Shown: positions 46,179 through 55,266, counted from the stretch's first letter. The stretch is DNA of 64,000 nucleotides from Bacteroidia bacterium (GCA_022841465.1 JALHRL010000007.1:73791-137790); one strand, 5' to 3'. A program made the numbers and translations. The notes: generated by a model not told the origin, from the letters alone.

Positions 46179-46511
46179 ATGGGAGCTACCAAAACCGATT
46201 TTTTTACCAATAAACAAAACGAACTTTCAACCGTTTTTAAAGCACTGGGGCATCCGGCACGCATTGCAATTATAGAGTATTTGCTTAAAAAAAGCGCTTG
46301 TGTGTGTGGCGAAATTGTAGATGAATTACCCTTGGCACAACCTACCGTTTCGCAACACTTAAAAGAATTAAGAAATGCCGGATTAATTAAAGGAAGTGTT
46401 GAAGGTGCCGCCGTTTGTTATTGTATTGATGAAAAAAACTGGAGCAAATACGGTAAACTCCTCCATTCATTATTTGCAGAGTACCAATCATGTAAAACCA
46501 ATTGTTGTTAA
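46179..46511 (+). CDS. ArsR-family metalloid-responsive repressor
   Basis: The 110-residue winged-helix regulator has K-A-L-G-H-P-A-R-I-A-I-I-E-Y-L, then S-A-C-V-C-G-E-I-V-D. The recognition helix is P-T-V-S-Q-H-L-K-E-L-R. The two cysteines in C-V-C match the arsenite/antimonite-binding site of classical ArsR. The tail adds more (Q-S-C-K-T-N-C-C) and a C-Y-C in the wing, so thiol sensing is likely. It should repress its own two-gene operon and release DNA when a metalloid binds. The DUF6428 gene begins 17 bases after the stop. Confidence 0.9.
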   Translation: MGATKTDFFTNKQNELSTVFKALGHPARIAIIEYLLKKSACVCGEIVDELPLAQPTVSQHLKELRNAGLIKGSVEGAAVCYCIDEKNWSKYGKLLHSLFAEYQSCKTNCC

Positions 46512-46528
46512 ACTTAAAAATTAAAGCC

Positions 46529-47002
46529 ATGAAATTATCAGAATTTAAAAAACATTTAGAAAGCGTTACCAGCTTAAACTTTATTCAAACAAACGGAAAA
46601 GTTGTACCATCACATTTTCATGTAACCGAAGTGGGGCAGGTAAATAAACATTTTATTGATTGCGGAGGAACCGTGCGCGATGAAAAAACGGTAAATTTTC
46701 AACTGTGGGAAGCAAATGATTTTGATCACCGTTTAGCTCCACAAAAGTTAAAGGATATTATTGCTTTATCGGAAAAACAATTGAACTTACAAGATGAAGA
46801 AATTGAAGTAGAGTATCAGGCAGAAACAATTGGAAAATTTGGTTTAGAATTTAACGGAAAAGATTTTGTTTTAACTTCTAAACAAACCAACTGCTTAGCT
46901 TCCGATAAATGCGGTATTCCACAAGAAAAACTAAAAATAAGTTTAGCAGATTTAAGTACTAACACTGAAGCTTGTTGCGGACCAAACAGTAAATGCTGTT
47001 AA
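46529..47002 (+). CDS. DUF6428 family cysteine-rich protein
   Basis: The 157-residue cytoplasmic protein matches the DUF6428 family as I recall it from Bacteroidota arsenic loci. It has L-N-F-I-Q-T-N-G-K-V-V-P-S-H-F-H-V-T-E-V-G and F-I-D-C-G-G near the start. The end is rich in cysteine (N-C-L-A-S-D-K-C-G and A-C-C-G-P-N-S-K-C-C), suggesting soft-metal or arsenite binding. The ATG at 46529 is chosen; an upstream TTG would run into arsR. No efflux pump or arsenate reductase gene follows. Its biochemical role is unknown. Confidence 0.78.
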   Translation: MKLSEFKKHLESVTSLNFIQTNGKVVPSHFHVTEVGQVNKHFIDCGGTVRDEKTVNFQLWEANDFDHRLAPQKLKDIIALSEKQLNLQDEEIEVEYQAETIGKFGLEFNGKDFVLTSKQTNCLASDKCGIPQEKLKISLADLSTNTEACCGPNSKCC

Positions 47003-47039
47003 TTATTATTTCTTAATTTTATTTTACACCACTTCGTTT

Positions 47040-47071
47040 AAAAGTCAAATCTAGTTTTAGGTTTGACTTTT
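47040..47071 (+). terminator. Terminator of the arsR-DUF6428 unit
   Basis: A 13-bp stem (47040-47052 with 47059-47071, including one G-T pair) carries a 6-base loop and is followed by a T-run. Confidence 0.88.
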
Positions 47072-47152
47072 TTTGTTTGTAATTTTTAACGTCTCAACTC
47101 AGTAATCTAACTAATTCCTTCTTTTATTACTATATCTTTGCCTTCTGCTTAT

Positions 47153-49060
47153 ATGAGTCTTGATTTAATTGAAAATAATGAATCAAAAAAGTTTATTAAG
47201 TTTTTGTTTTCTATTAAAAACAAAAACGAGGTAGATTTTAATCGTAAATTGAATGAATATTTAAACATTCAGTTTAATAGCAAGGAATCTGAACAAAAAT
47301 TAAAAGAGGCTTTAGTTCATTTGGTTAAAAGTATTTTTTTTACAGATAGTTTAACCAATGCAGGTATTAACTCCAATATGGGTTTTTTCCCGGAATTAAA
47401 GCAACGTATAAAAAACAGAATATTACCGCCTTTAAATCAAGAGAATCATTTCTCTCATTTTATAACAGAAACTTTTGGTAAAAGAAACGATTATAAAATT
47501 TTTGAAAACATTTCGTCTGAAAATTGGAATCACTTATTTAATTTATTTGAGGGTGAAGAAACAATCCGCCTTACTTTAAATGCTCAACTTGAAAATGCTT
47601 TAATTATTTTGGCGCATCGATTTGTAAATATTGGTATTGATCCTTATTTAGTTAAGAAACTTGTTTATACAGATGATAGCGATTCACCTTTTTTTCGATT
47701 TAATATTTCTGTAAATAATTATTTAAAAGGCATAGGAAGTATTGAAGAGGTTTACTTACAGCTTTCAAAATGTAAAGAAGTGTTTGTTTTTTTAAAAGAA
47801 AAACGCGAAGCAATAGGAGTAAGTTTGCATTTTACTTTTTTATTAAGGAGGGCAGAACAACATATTCAACGCCTAGAACTGTTATTAAAAATTCACGAAA
47901 CAAAGAATAAGGATTCATGTAAAGAGTTAATTAAGAAATTAATTATTTTATTAATTAAAGCAGAATTGTTTAATTCTAGTATTAGAAGCTTTTTAGCAGA
48001 AAATACCGATATGGTGGCTAACAGAATTGCTAACCAAACTTCCAGTAAAGGTGAAAATTATATTGGTTTTACTAAAAGTGATAATCGGAAACTATTACGT
48101 TCTGCAATGGGCGGTGGATTTATAGTGGTAATTTTGGTTTATATAAAGCACTTTATTCATGAATTAAATTTGCCATTATTACCCGAAGGTGTTTTGTTTG
48201 GATTAAATTATGGTATTGGTTTTGTAGCAATGCATTTATTACATTTTACATTAGCAACCAAGCAACCCGCTCTTACTGCCTCTTATATTGCAGCAGTAAT
48301 TGAAGAAAAAGGTATTCATAAAAATTCCAGAAAAAGTATTTCAATTATTTTAGCGCAAATTATGCGAAGTCAGTTTATTTCTTTAATTGGTAATTTAATT
48401 ATTGTACTACCGTTGTGTTATTTCGTTACTTGGTTTTTTTGGAAGTATTTAGATTTTCAATTTTTCACTCAAAAACAAGCAACAGGTCATTTAGTTTCCA
48501 ATCATCCGTTTTATAGTGGCTCATTAATTTTCGCAGCATTTACCGGTGTTTTTTTAATGGTGGCCGGTTTAATAACCGGTTATTACGATAATAAAGTGGT
48601 TTTTTCTAAAATACCGGAACGTATTAGTAAACATCCTTTTTTAAAACGTGTAGTTTCTAAATCTGCTTTAACCAAACTAACAGAATTTATACGAAATAAT
48701 TTAGGTGCAGTGGTTGGTAATTTGGCTTTGGGTATGTTTTTAGGAACAGCAGGAAATATAGGGGAATTTATAGGACTTCCTTTTGATATTAGACACGTAA
48801 CTATTTCATCAGGTAATTTTGCAATTTCTATTGGACAAGGATATAATTTCCCTTTAGGTTTTGTTTTAACCGTATTAGGAGGAGTTTTATTAATAGGAAT
48901 AATTAATATTATTACCAGCTTTTTACTTTCATTTTATATAGCTTGCCGTTCCCGCTATTTGTCAAATAAACAAATAAGCATTGTTTTATTTAGCATGTTT
49001 GGCTACGTAATAAGAAATCCTAAAATATTTATTCTACGAAAGGATCAATTGGAAATGTGA
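47153..49060 (+). CDS. Gcr-type integral membrane protein (annotated as site-specific recombinase)
   Basis: The 635-residue protein matches the COG4389 family named after the Neisseria gcr gene. The soluble helical half (1-310) is followed by about six to seven membrane helices from residue 320. The conserved blocks are L-L-P-E-G-V-L-F-G-L-N-Y-G-I-G-F and H-F-T-L-A-T-K-Q-P-A-L-T-A. Despite the family name it has no recombinase domain, so its real function is unknown. The ATG at 47153 is used; the TTG at 47138 is five codons upstream. It stands alone between convergent and tandem neighbours. Confidence 0.8.
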   Translation: MSLDLIENNESKKFIKFLFSIKNKNEVDFNRKLNEYLNIQFNSKESEQKLKEALVHLVKSIFFTDSLTNAGINSNMGFFPELKQRIKNRILPPLNQENHFSHFITETFGKRNDYKIFENISSENWNHLFNLFEGEETIRLTLNAQLENALIILAHRFVNIGIDPYLVKKLVYTDDSDSPFFRFNISVNNYLKGIGSIEEVYLQLSKCKEVFVFLKEKREAIGVSLHFTFLLRRAEQHIQRLELLLKIHETKNKDSCKELIKKLIILLIKAELFNSSIRSFLAENTDMVANRIANQTSSKGENYIGFTKSDNRKLLRSAMGGGFIVVILVYIKHFIHELNLPLLPEGVLFGLNYGIGFVAMHLLHFTLATKQPALTASYIAAVIEEKGIHKNSRKSISIILAQIMRSQFISLIGNLIIVLPLCYFVTWFFWKYLDFQFFTQKQATGHLVSNHPFYSGSLIFAAFTGVFLMVAGLITGYYDNKVVFSKIPERISKHPFLKRVVSKSALTKLTEFIRNNLGAVVGNLALGMFLGTAGNIGEFIGLPFDIRHVTISSGNFAISIGQGYNFPLGFVLTVLGGVLLIGIINIITSFLLSFYIACRSRYLSNKQISIVLFSMFGYVIRNPKIFILRKDQLEM

Positions 49061-49081
49061 GAAATTAAAACGCAAAAAATT

Positions 49082-49753
49082 TTAATCTTCCTTTAAACGG
49101 TTTATTACCTTGGTTTTGTTTGATGAATTATTTTTCTTGCGCCAGCTATCAATAAACTGTGCCCATGCAACCGGGTTTAATAATTGTATTTGTGGTTGTT
49201 GCCCTGCCGTGTATACTTTGGTGTAATAATTTTGTTGTACATTTTTGTAAGTTTCAGAACCGCTAACCGTCATGTTTCTTTCAATATAGCTTAAAGCTTG
49301 TTTGTTTAAGTTTTTATCTGCTCTGTCGTAATCCGTTTCGTTTAAGTCAAGTGCTAAAAAAGCTTTTTTAAATTCTTCTTTCGTTGGCCAAGGATAAACA
49401 TCAACCGTTTGAAGTTCTATGGTATCTCTTGTTAACACTTGTATAACTGAAATGTATTTAGAGGTGGTTGTGTCAGAAATTTTATAAGAACGTGTTTTGT
49501 GGGTTAGGGCTAAAAATTTAACTTCATCACCCGGTGAAGCAATAACGGTAAAAAATCCGTAATAATCACTTACGGTGCGGCCTTTATCGTTTACTAAAAT
49601 AGAAACAAAAGGGATGGAGGTCATACTATCCTGATCTAATACTACACCTGAAAACTGTATGTAATATTCTTTTTTAGTTTCTTTTGGTTTTTGTGCAAAA
49701 GAGAATGCAACAATTAGAAACAAAAAGATAGTGAAGGCTTGTTTTTTTAACAT
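49082..49753 (-). CDS. Exported protein with carboxypeptidase-regulatory-like domain
   Basis: The 223-residue protein has a signal peptide (ends A-F-S-F-A-Q-K). One regulatory-like beta sandwich covers about 35-120, with F-S-G-V-V-L-D and S-D-Y-Y-G-F-F-T-V as the family core. The remaining 100 residues are helical and charged, and not recognised. In Bacteroidota this fold often sits at the start of outer-membrane receptors, but here it occurs without a barrel. It ends 21 bases from the convergent Gcr gene. Confidence 0.7.
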   Translation of the reverse strand: MLKKQAFTIFLFLIVAFSFAQKPKETKKEYYIQFSGVVLDQDSMTSIPFVSILVNDKGRTVSDYYGFFTVIASPGDEVKFLALTHKTRSYKISDTTTSKYISVIQVLTRDTIELQTVDVYPWPTKEEFKKAFLALDLNETDYDRADKNLNKQALSYIERNMTVSGSETYKNVQQNYYTKVYTAGQQPQIQLLNPVAWAQFIDSWRKKNNSSNKTKVINRLKED

Positions 49754-49854
49754 AAATGGGAGTGATAAATGCCTTGTAAAGATATCAAATATTGCACAAA
49801 ATTGCCACTTATACAGTTTACCTTAACAATTATTAGTTAAGGAATTGATATTTA

Positions 49855-49884
49855 TTGTGCTATGCTTATTTTTAATTAAATTTG
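49855..49884 (+). promoter_or_regulatory. Promoter of the beta-barrel gene at 49895
   Basis: TTG (49855-49857) and TAAATTTG (49877-49884) are separated by 19 bases, a full match to the Bacteroidota promoter. The ATG follows 10 bases after the box, so the leader is only a few bases long. Confidence 0.7.
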
Positions 49885-49894
49885 AAGATAGAGA

Positions 49895-50584
49895 ATGAGG
49901 TATTTAACACTTATAATTGTTTTTAGTTTTTCGTTATGTTTTAGCCAAAAAAACAAATTGCCTCCTGCTGAAAAGAAAGCAGTAAATAAAACAAATTTTG
50001 GAGTTGGTTTTGGTGTTGCACGAAGCGTAGTCTTTTTAAGCAGAAACATTAAGGAGTTTAATGATGCAACCGGTTGGACCTTTAACATGATTTATGGCGG
50101 ACACAAATTGGTTCGTTTTGCTTTTGATTATTCACAATTTAGTTCTTTAAATATAGAGCCTACTTGGTTAGATATAAAAGCAAAAACATACGAAGTAAAT
50201 ATTCAGTTTATTGCTCGTTTTAAAAACATTAAATCAATTATCTATCCAATTACAGGTTTCAGTTTAAATCAGTTTAACGGATTATTTACCGGAAAAGAAG
50301 ATTTTCAGAATTTAAGAGAGAAGTATTCTTCTAACACCTATATAAAATCAAATTGGTTTGGTACCAATTTTGGTTTAGGGTATGAACAAGCCATTGGTCC
50401 GTTTAAGGCAGTTTTATCTTACAAAATGCGCGTAGGTACATCTGATGTAAATGCCAAGGTAAATATTATGGATGTGTGTTACGGTTTAGGATTAAGGTAT
50501 GATATGAAAGCCTCTACACCTCGCCATTTTTACAGAACCATTTTTAGAAAAACCCGCAACCGTTACGCTTTAGATGTTGATTAG
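49895..50584 (+). CDS. Porin-family outer-membrane beta-barrel protein
   Basis: The 229-residue protein has a signal peptide (ends S-L-C-F-S-Q-K) and eight or so amphipathic strands. Typical turns are N-F-G-V-G-F-G-V-A-R and T-N-F-G-L-G-Y-E-Q-A. A basic tail (F-R-K-T-R-N-R) follows the last strand. I recognise no specific family. Its 3' end overlaps the convergent P460 gene by 4 bases, so the two transcripts must read into each other. Confidence 0.7.
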   Translation: MRYLTLIIVFSFSLCFSQKNKLPPAEKKAVNKTNFGVGFGVARSVVFLSRNIKEFNDATGWTFNMIYGGHKLVRFAFDYSQFSSLNIEPTWLDIKAKTYEVNIQFIARFKNIKSIIYPITGFSLNQFNGLFTGKEDFQNLREKYSSNTYIKSNWFGTNFGLGYEQAIGPFKAVLSYKMRVGTSDVNAKVNIMDVCYGLGLRYDMKASTPRHFYRTIFRKTRNRYALDVD

Positions 50585-51084
50585 TTGAAAAACGCGTTCA
50601 TTAAGGTTAAATCAATATTTCCTCCTTGTGTATGGCAGCCTGTGCATTCTTTTCCATCGTTTTTCGCAGGCTCTACCACTTTTCCGTCTGAACTCATATA
50701 ACCCCAAACCCAGCCAAATTTATCGGCATACTTGCTGCTGCCTTGTTTGTACATAATTGCGTAACGCGAAAAAGTACTTTCGTTTTGATAAAGCTCTTTT
50801 ACAATTAAGGAGCCTTCCGGAAAAGTAGTGCCGTTTATTACTTTACCAGCAGTATCTAGTTTTGCAGCGGCAATTGAATTAAAACGGGTTCGTAAAAAAG
50901 CGAAATTGTGTCCGCTGCCGGCACTTTTGGGTAATAAAGCAGATGAATATTTAAACCAAACAAAACCTGTTGTTTCTTTGGCCATGTTGTATAAGTCTTT
51001 GTCAATTCCTCTGGCTTTTTTTCCTTTACGGCAAGCTGTGAATAAACTAAAGCCTACCAATATTAATAGTATAATTTTCTTCAT
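50581..51084 (-). CDS. Cytochrome P460-family lipoprotein
   Basis: P460 cytochromes carry one covalently bound haem and oxidise hydroxylamine or detoxify nitric oxide. The 167-residue protein has lipobox L-F-T-A-C, a mostly beta body with F-G-W-V-W-G-Y-M-S-S-D-G-K-V, and the haem site E-C-T-G-C-H near the C-terminus. These are the marks of the family. I use the ATG at 51084; a TTG five codons earlier is in frame. It is the last gene after Udp-like, PyrF and DUF3467, 34 bases from the last. Confidence 0.83.
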   Translation of the reverse strand: MKKIILLILVGFSLFTACRKGKKARGIDKDLYNMAKETTGFVWFKYSSALLPKSAGSGHNFAFLRTRFNSIAAAKLDTAGKVINGTTFPEGSLIVKELYQNESTFSRYAIMYKQGSSKYADKFGWVWGYMSSDGKVVEPAKNDGKECTGCHTQGGNIDLTLMNAFFN

Positions 51085-51118
51085 AATTTCAAAACGCAAT
51101 AATTAAATAAATATTGCA

Positions 51119-51427
51119 TTATGCTTGTGCAGTTGGCGTTCCAAAATTAATTGGAAAAGGATTATCTACATCTTTAATTTTTCCGTGTACGGCTTCAAAT
51201 TTTTGAATGTTATCAATTAAAGCTTTTGCAAAACGTTTTGCATGTTGTGGAGTTAAAACAATTCTAGATTTTACTTTAGCCTTGGGTATTCCGGGCATCA
51301 TTTTTATAAAATCAACTACAAACTCAGAGTGCGAGTGTGTAATTATTGCAAGGTTAGAATAAATTCCTTCTGCAATTTCTTCGTTTAATTCAATGTCAAT
51401 TTGTTGTTGGTTGTTATTTTCTTCCAT
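51119..51427 (-). CDS. DUF3467 family protein
   Basis: The 102-residue cytoplasmic protein matches DUF3467 well, with the conserved opening I-Y-S-N-L-A-I-I-T-H-S-H-S-E-F. Later blocks are D-F-I-K-M-M-P-G, then V-L-T-P-Q-H-A-K-R-F and a final amphipathic helix. The family is widespread and its function is unknown. It lies 5 bases after pyrF on the same strand, so it is co-transcribed with the pyrimidine genes. Confidence 0.88.
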   Translation of the reverse strand: MEENNNQQQIDIELNEEIAEGIYSNLAIITHSHSEFVVDFIKMMPGIPKAKVKSRIVLTPQHAKRFAKALIDNIQKFEAVHGKIKDVDNPFPINFGTPTAQA

Positions 51428-51432
51428 ATCCG

Positions 51433-52248
51433 TTATTTTATATAATTACTCATTTCTTGTTGTACTTTTTTTGCTTCTGCTTCTGCAGCTTTGGCAAAAT
51501 TTTCAGAAGCATCAGCATACAAAATTGCGCGGCTGCTGTTAATTAATAATCCAATATCGTTATTTAAACCGTATTTACAAACTTCTTCTAAAGAGCCGCC
51601 TTGTGCGCCAACCCCCGGAACTAACAGAAAATGGTTTGGAATAATTTTTCTAATATCAGTAAGCATTTCTGCTTTGGTAGCGCCAACAACATACATCATG
51701 TTTTCATCATTGCCCCAGGTGGAGGTTGTTTTTAAAACATGCTTGTACAATTCGGCATCGTTTATTTTTAATGTTTGAAAATCAAAAGCTCCCGGATTAG
51801 AAGTAAGCGCTAAAACAATTCCCCATTTTCCTTTAAATTGTAAAAAGGGTTCTACTGAATCTTTCCCCATGTAAGGAGCAATGGTTATTGCATCGGCATT
51901 TAAATCTTCAAAAGCTGCCTTGGCATACATGGTACTGGTGTTACCAATATCACCGCGTTTTGCATCCGATATAACAAAATGTTTTGGGTATTTTTCTTTA
52001 ATGTATTTTATGGTTTTTTCTAAACTGTTGTATCCTTTTAAACCATAAGCTTCGTAAAATGCGTGGTTGGGTTTATACGAAACGCAATAAGCTGCGGTAG
52101 CATCAATAATCTGTTTATTAAATTCAAAAATCACATCCTCAAAATTATTTTTTATATGCTGAGGTATTTTGTTTAAATCAGGATCTAAGCCAACACACAA
52201 AAAACTTTTTTTTGTTTTTATTTGTTCTATCAATTCTTTTTTTGTCAT
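51433..52248 (-). CDS. pyrF: Orotidine 5'-phosphate decarboxylase (type 2)
   Basis: The enzyme makes UMP from OMP, the last step of pyrimidine synthesis. The 271-residue TIM barrel shows the catalytic [12 protein letters not shown] motif with its Lys/Asp array near residues 93-104. It also has L-C-V-G-L-D-P-D and [10 protein letters not shown] for phosphate binding. The length and motif mark the type 2 subfamily. It overlaps the end of the nucleoside phosphorylase gene by 4 bases, which indicates coupled translation. Confidence 0.95.
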   Translation of the reverse strand: MTKKELIEQIKTKKSFLCVGLDPDLNKIPQHIKNNFEDVIFEFNKQIIDATAAYCVSYKPNHAFYEAYGLKGYNSLEKTIKYIKEKYPKHFVISDAKRGDIGNTSTMYAKAAFEDLNADAITIAPYMGKDSVEPFLQFKGKWGIVLALTSNPGAFDFQTLKINDAELYKHVLKTTSTWGNDENMMYVVGATKAEMLTDIRKIIPNHFLLVPGVGAQGGSLEEVCKYGLNNDIGLLINSSRAILYADASENFAKAAEAEAKKVQQEMSNYIK

Positions 52249-53117
52249 TCTGAAATTTTATTTAAACAGTTTTCAATTAGGGTGTCAACACTTTTACTGT
52301 AATCTTTTGTAAATTCTTTTCTTACTCTATTGGCAATAATAACGCAAATGGTAAGGCAATTATGACCAAGCATTGTTCCTAAACCATAAAGTGCAGATGT
52401 TTCCATTTCAAAATTGGTAATTTTATTTCCTTCAAAATTAAACGAAGTAAGCAATTCATTTAAATTGGGCATTGCTGCTTTAAGGCGCAATTGACGGCCT
52501 TGCGGACCATAAAACCCCGGTGCGGTTGCAGTAATACCTTTGTAAAAACCATCAGTAAATTTTGCAATTAATTTATCTGATGCTTTAATACAATAAGGGT
52601 AGGGTAGGTTGTTGGTCCAGCGGGAGTGTTTTATAAACGCATCACTAATTGTATCTTGATTGTGTTTTTTAAAATCGTCGTAAAAATTTAATAATCCATC
52701 AAAACCCAAGCCGTGTGTGCTTGCCACTAATCCGTTAACCGGTATTTCTGCTTGCAAAGCGCCACTGGTTCCTAAACGAATAATATTTAATGAGCGCAGT
52801 GTTGCATTTTGTGTTCGTGTTTTTGGGTTTATGTTTACTGCGGCGTCCAACTCATTAATAACAATATCTACATTATCTGTACCAATTCCGGTACTTAAAA
52901 CGGTAATGCGTTTACCGTTAAACCAACCCGTATGTGTAATAAATTCGCGGTGTTCGGTTTTAAAATCTATTTTAGTAAACAGTTTTGAAATTTGCGCAAC
53001 TCTTCCTTGATCGCCCACAACAATAACATCATCGGCAATATCATCGGCCAATAAGTTAATATGATAAACTCTTCCTTCCGGAGTTAAAATTAATTCTGTT
53101 TCGGGGAATTGCGACAT
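52245..53117 (-). CDS. Nucleoside phosphorylase (uridine phosphorylase-like)
   Basis: The 290-residue enzyme cleaves a nucleoside with phosphate to free base and ribose 1-phosphate. Family blocks are V-V-G-D-Q-G-R-V, then R-L-G-T-S-G-A-L and [12 protein letters not shown], where the Met-Glu pair binds ribose. The close coupling with pyrF points to pyrimidine salvage, so uridine is the likely substrate. The gene starts just downstream of a terminator belonging to the GAPDH gene. Confidence 0.85.
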   Translation of the reverse strand: MSQFPETELILTPEGRVYHINLLADDIADDVIVVGDQGRVAQISKLFTKIDFKTEHREFITHTGWFNGKRITVLSTGIGTDNVDIVINELDAAVNINPKTRTQNATLRSLNIIRLGTSGALQAEIPVNGLVASTHGLGFDGLLNFYDDFKKHNQDTISDAFIKHSRWTNNLPYPYCIKASDKLIAKFTDGFYKGITATAPGFYGPQGRQLRLKAAMPNLNELLTSFNFEGNKITNFEMETSALYGLGTMLGHNCLTICVIIANRVRKEFTKDYSKSVDTLIENCLNKISE

Positions 53118-53141
53118 GTTTAAGTAAAGTATAAAAATAAA

Positions 53142-53167
53142 AAATACCCTGAAATTTCAGGGTATTT
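53142..53167 (-). terminator. Terminator of the GAPDH gene
   Basis: A 10-bp stem (AAATACCCTG at 53142-53151 with its complement at 53158-53167) encloses AAATTT and can extend to a full 13-bp dyad. The minus strand continues with a T-rich tract. Confidence 0.85.
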
Positions 53168-53186
53168 AGTTTTATTTATTTAATAA

Positions 53187-54650
53187 TTAGTAATAAACCG
53201 ATCTTCTAACTTCGCTAATGTGTTTGCTGAAGCGGATAACTTGGCGGGTGTAACCGTATTCGTTATCGTACCACACATAAAGTACTATGCTTTTTTTATC
53301 GGGCGAAATAATAGTTGCTTGGCTATCAAATACACTAGGACAAGGGTTTCCAATTACATCGGTACTTACTAATTCATTGCTAAATGCATATTGAATTTGT
53401 TCAACCAACTTTCCTTCTAAGGCATACTTCTTCACCATTTCGTTTACTTCATCTTTCGTTACTTCTTTATTTATGGTTAAGTTTAAAATAGCTAAAGAAA
53501 CATTAGGGGTAGGTACACGCACTGAGTTAGCGGTAAATTTACCTGCTAAATGTGGTAATACCTTTTTTAAAGCACTTTCAGCACCTGTTTCGGTAATTAC
53601 CATGTTTAGGGCTGCACTTCTTCCACGACGGTATTTTTTATGATAGTTATCTAATAAATTTTGGTCGTTGGTATAAGAGTGTACTGTTTCAATGTGTCCT
53701 TTTTGTATACCGTATTCTTTATCTACAATTTGCAAAATAGGCATAATGGCATTGGTGGTACAACTGGCTGCTGAAAATATTTTTTGTGTTTTTACATCTA
53801 CTGTTTCATGGTTAACACCGTGAACTACATTAGGCACATTGCCTTTTGCGGGTGCGGTTAATAAAACTTTATCGGCACCTTTTGCTTTTAGGTGGCGACT
53901 TAATTCAACATCATCTCTAAATACTCCGGTATTATCAATAATTAAGGCATTATTAATTCCGTATTTAGTGTAATCAATATCTTCCGGATTTTTTGCATCA
54001 ATCATGTGTACGGTGTGGCCATTGATGATTAAAGCTTTATTTTCTAAATCTTCAATAACAGTTCCGGGAAAAGGACCGTGAACAGAATCAGTACGAAGTA
54101 AATCGGCGCGTTTTACAATTTCTTCGTTACTGCTGCCACGCGTTACAATGGCTCTTAAGCGCAATTGCTCGCCTTTCCCTGCCTGTGCAATTAACTCACG
54201 TGCGGCCAAACGGCCTATGCGCCCGAATCCGTATAAAACAACATCTTTAGGAGTAATATTTGATTTTTTACCTATTAAATCTTTTAATTTATCTACAATA
54301 AAATCTCCGGCAGTTTTGTAATTCGCTTTTTCGTTTAAATATTCAAAAGCTAATTTCCCAATATCTACTCTTCCGGGTCCCACATCTGCCTTGTAAATTT
54401 CGCTGGCTAACATTACTGTATCGTTAACAGTTATTGGTTTTTTTACAATGTTTTTTGCGTATAAATGCAAGTTCATTATTTCGCTGGCGCTTCTGTCGTG
54501 TAATTGATTTCTAAATAAAATAAGTTCAATAGATTTTTCGAACCATAATTTGCCAACAAAACTAATAAGGTCAATTGCCGCTTTTTCGTTTTTAATCCAG
54601 TCGTTTAATTGAGATTGGTAATTAGTGTTTACTTTTTCCAGAGATTCCAT
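53187..54650 (-). CDS. gap: Glyceraldehyde-3-phosphate dehydrogenase, long form with N-terminal extension
   Basis: The enzyme interconverts glyceraldehyde 3-phosphate and 1,3-bisphosphoglycerate. From the ATG at 54650 the protein is 487 residues, about 150 longer than usual. The first ~130 residues form a helical domain, and the Rossmann motif Y-G-F-G-R-I-G-R begins near residue 140. The catalytic Cys is in S-A-A-S-C-T-T-N-A and the His in V-H-S-Y-T-N-D-Q. This long type is common in Bacteroidota. A TTG 30 bases upstream is a less likely start. It is monocistronic. Confidence 0.93.
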   Translation of the reverse strand: MESLEKVNTNYQSQLNDWIKNEKAAIDLISFVGKLWFEKSIELILFRNQLHDRSASEIMNLHLYAKNIVKKPITVNDTVMLASEIYKADVGPGRVDIGKLAFEYLNEKANYKTAGDFIVDKLKDLIGKKSNITPKDVVLYGFGRIGRLAARELIAQAGKGEQLRLRAIVTRGSSNEEIVKRADLLRTDSVHGPFPGTVIEDLENKALIINGHTVHMIDAKNPEDIDYTKYGINNALIIDNTGVFRDDVELSRHLKAKGADKVLLTAPAKGNVPNVVHGVNHETVDVKTQKIFSAASCTTNAIMPILQIVDKEYGIQKGHIETVHSYTNDQNLLDNYHKKYRRGRSAALNMVITETGAESALKKVLPHLAGKFTANSVRVPTPNVSLAILNLTINKEVTKDEVNEMVKKYALEGKLVEQIQYAFSNELVSTDVIGNPCPSVFDSQATIISPDKKSIVLYVWYDNEYGYTRQVIRFSKHISEVRRSVYY

Positions 54651-54759
54651 AGATGTGAGATGTGTTTTTTGGTTGCACAAAATTAAAAAATCGTTCAGTT
54701 TTAAGGGTTTACTTTTAATAAACTCTTGTTATTTGTGAATAACTCCTTTAGCCATAAAA

Positions 54760-54781
54760 AAACCCGCACAGTGGCGGGTTT
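54760..54781 (-). terminator. Terminator of ndk
   Basis: An 8-bp GC-rich stem (AAACCCGC at 54760-54767 with GCGGGTTT at 54774-54781) closes ACAGTG. The minus strand then shows a run of T, 4 bases after the ndk stop. Confidence 0.88.
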
Positions 54782-54784
54782 CAG

Positions 54785-55204
54785 TTAAAATCTTTCTAAT
54801 TGCGAGAAGAAGAAATTAGATTCTATTGCTGCGTTTTCATCGCTATCACTTCCGTGAACCGCGTTTGCGGCAATCGACTTCGCAAAAAGTTTTCTAATGG
54901 TTCCGTCTTCTGCTTTTGTTGGATCGGTAGCGCCAATTAATTTTCTATAATCGGCAACTGCATTATCTTTGGTTAATACTGCCGCAACAATTGGTCCGCT
55001 GCTCATGTATTCGGTTAATTCGCCGTAAAAAGGACGTTCTTTATGAACTTCATAAAACAATCCTGCTTGTTGTTTAGTTAAGCGCATGTATTTCATGCCT
55101 AAAATTCTAAAACCGGCTTTATTAATCATTGCCAAAATGGGTCCAATGTTGTTAGCTTCAACAGCATCGGGCTTAATCATTGTAAAGGTTATTTTTCCTG
55201 ACAT
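54785..55204 (-). CDS. ndk: Nucleoside diphosphate kinase
   Basis: Ndk balances nucleoside triphosphate pools by moving the gamma phosphate through a phosphohistidine. The 139-residue protein has [10 protein letters not shown] at the start and the active-site N-A-V-H-G-S-D-S, with the later E-N-A-A-I-E. The ATG at 55204 gives the standard length; a TTG 21 bases upstream would add seven residues. It has a strong promoter divergent from that of the nrnA gene and its own terminator. Confidence 0.96.
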   Translation of the reverse strand: MSGKITFTMIKPDAVEANNIGPILAMINKAGFRILGMKYMRLTKQQAGLFYEVHKERPFYGELTEYMSSGPIVAAVLTKDNAVADYRKLIGATDPTKAEDGTIRKLFAKSIAANAVHGSDSDENAAIESNFFFSQLERF

Positions 55205-55222
55205 TTTCTTTAAAATAGGGCG

Positions 55223-55253
55223 CAAAGGTATTGATAAAGGTTTGTTTATGCAA
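55223..55253 (-). promoter_or_regulatory. ndk promoter
   Basis: On the minus strand TTG (55253-55251) and TACCTTTG (55230-55223) are 20 bases apart, a full consensus match. The ndk ATG is 18 bases further on, so the leader is roughly 12 bases. Confidence 0.75.
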
Positions 55254-55266
55254 ATAATAAAGCCTT

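Noticed and set aside
46078..46275. Plus-strand frame overlapping arsR and its upstream region
   Set aside because: It covers the operator palindrome and part of arsR in another frame, and its product looks like translated AT-rich DNA.
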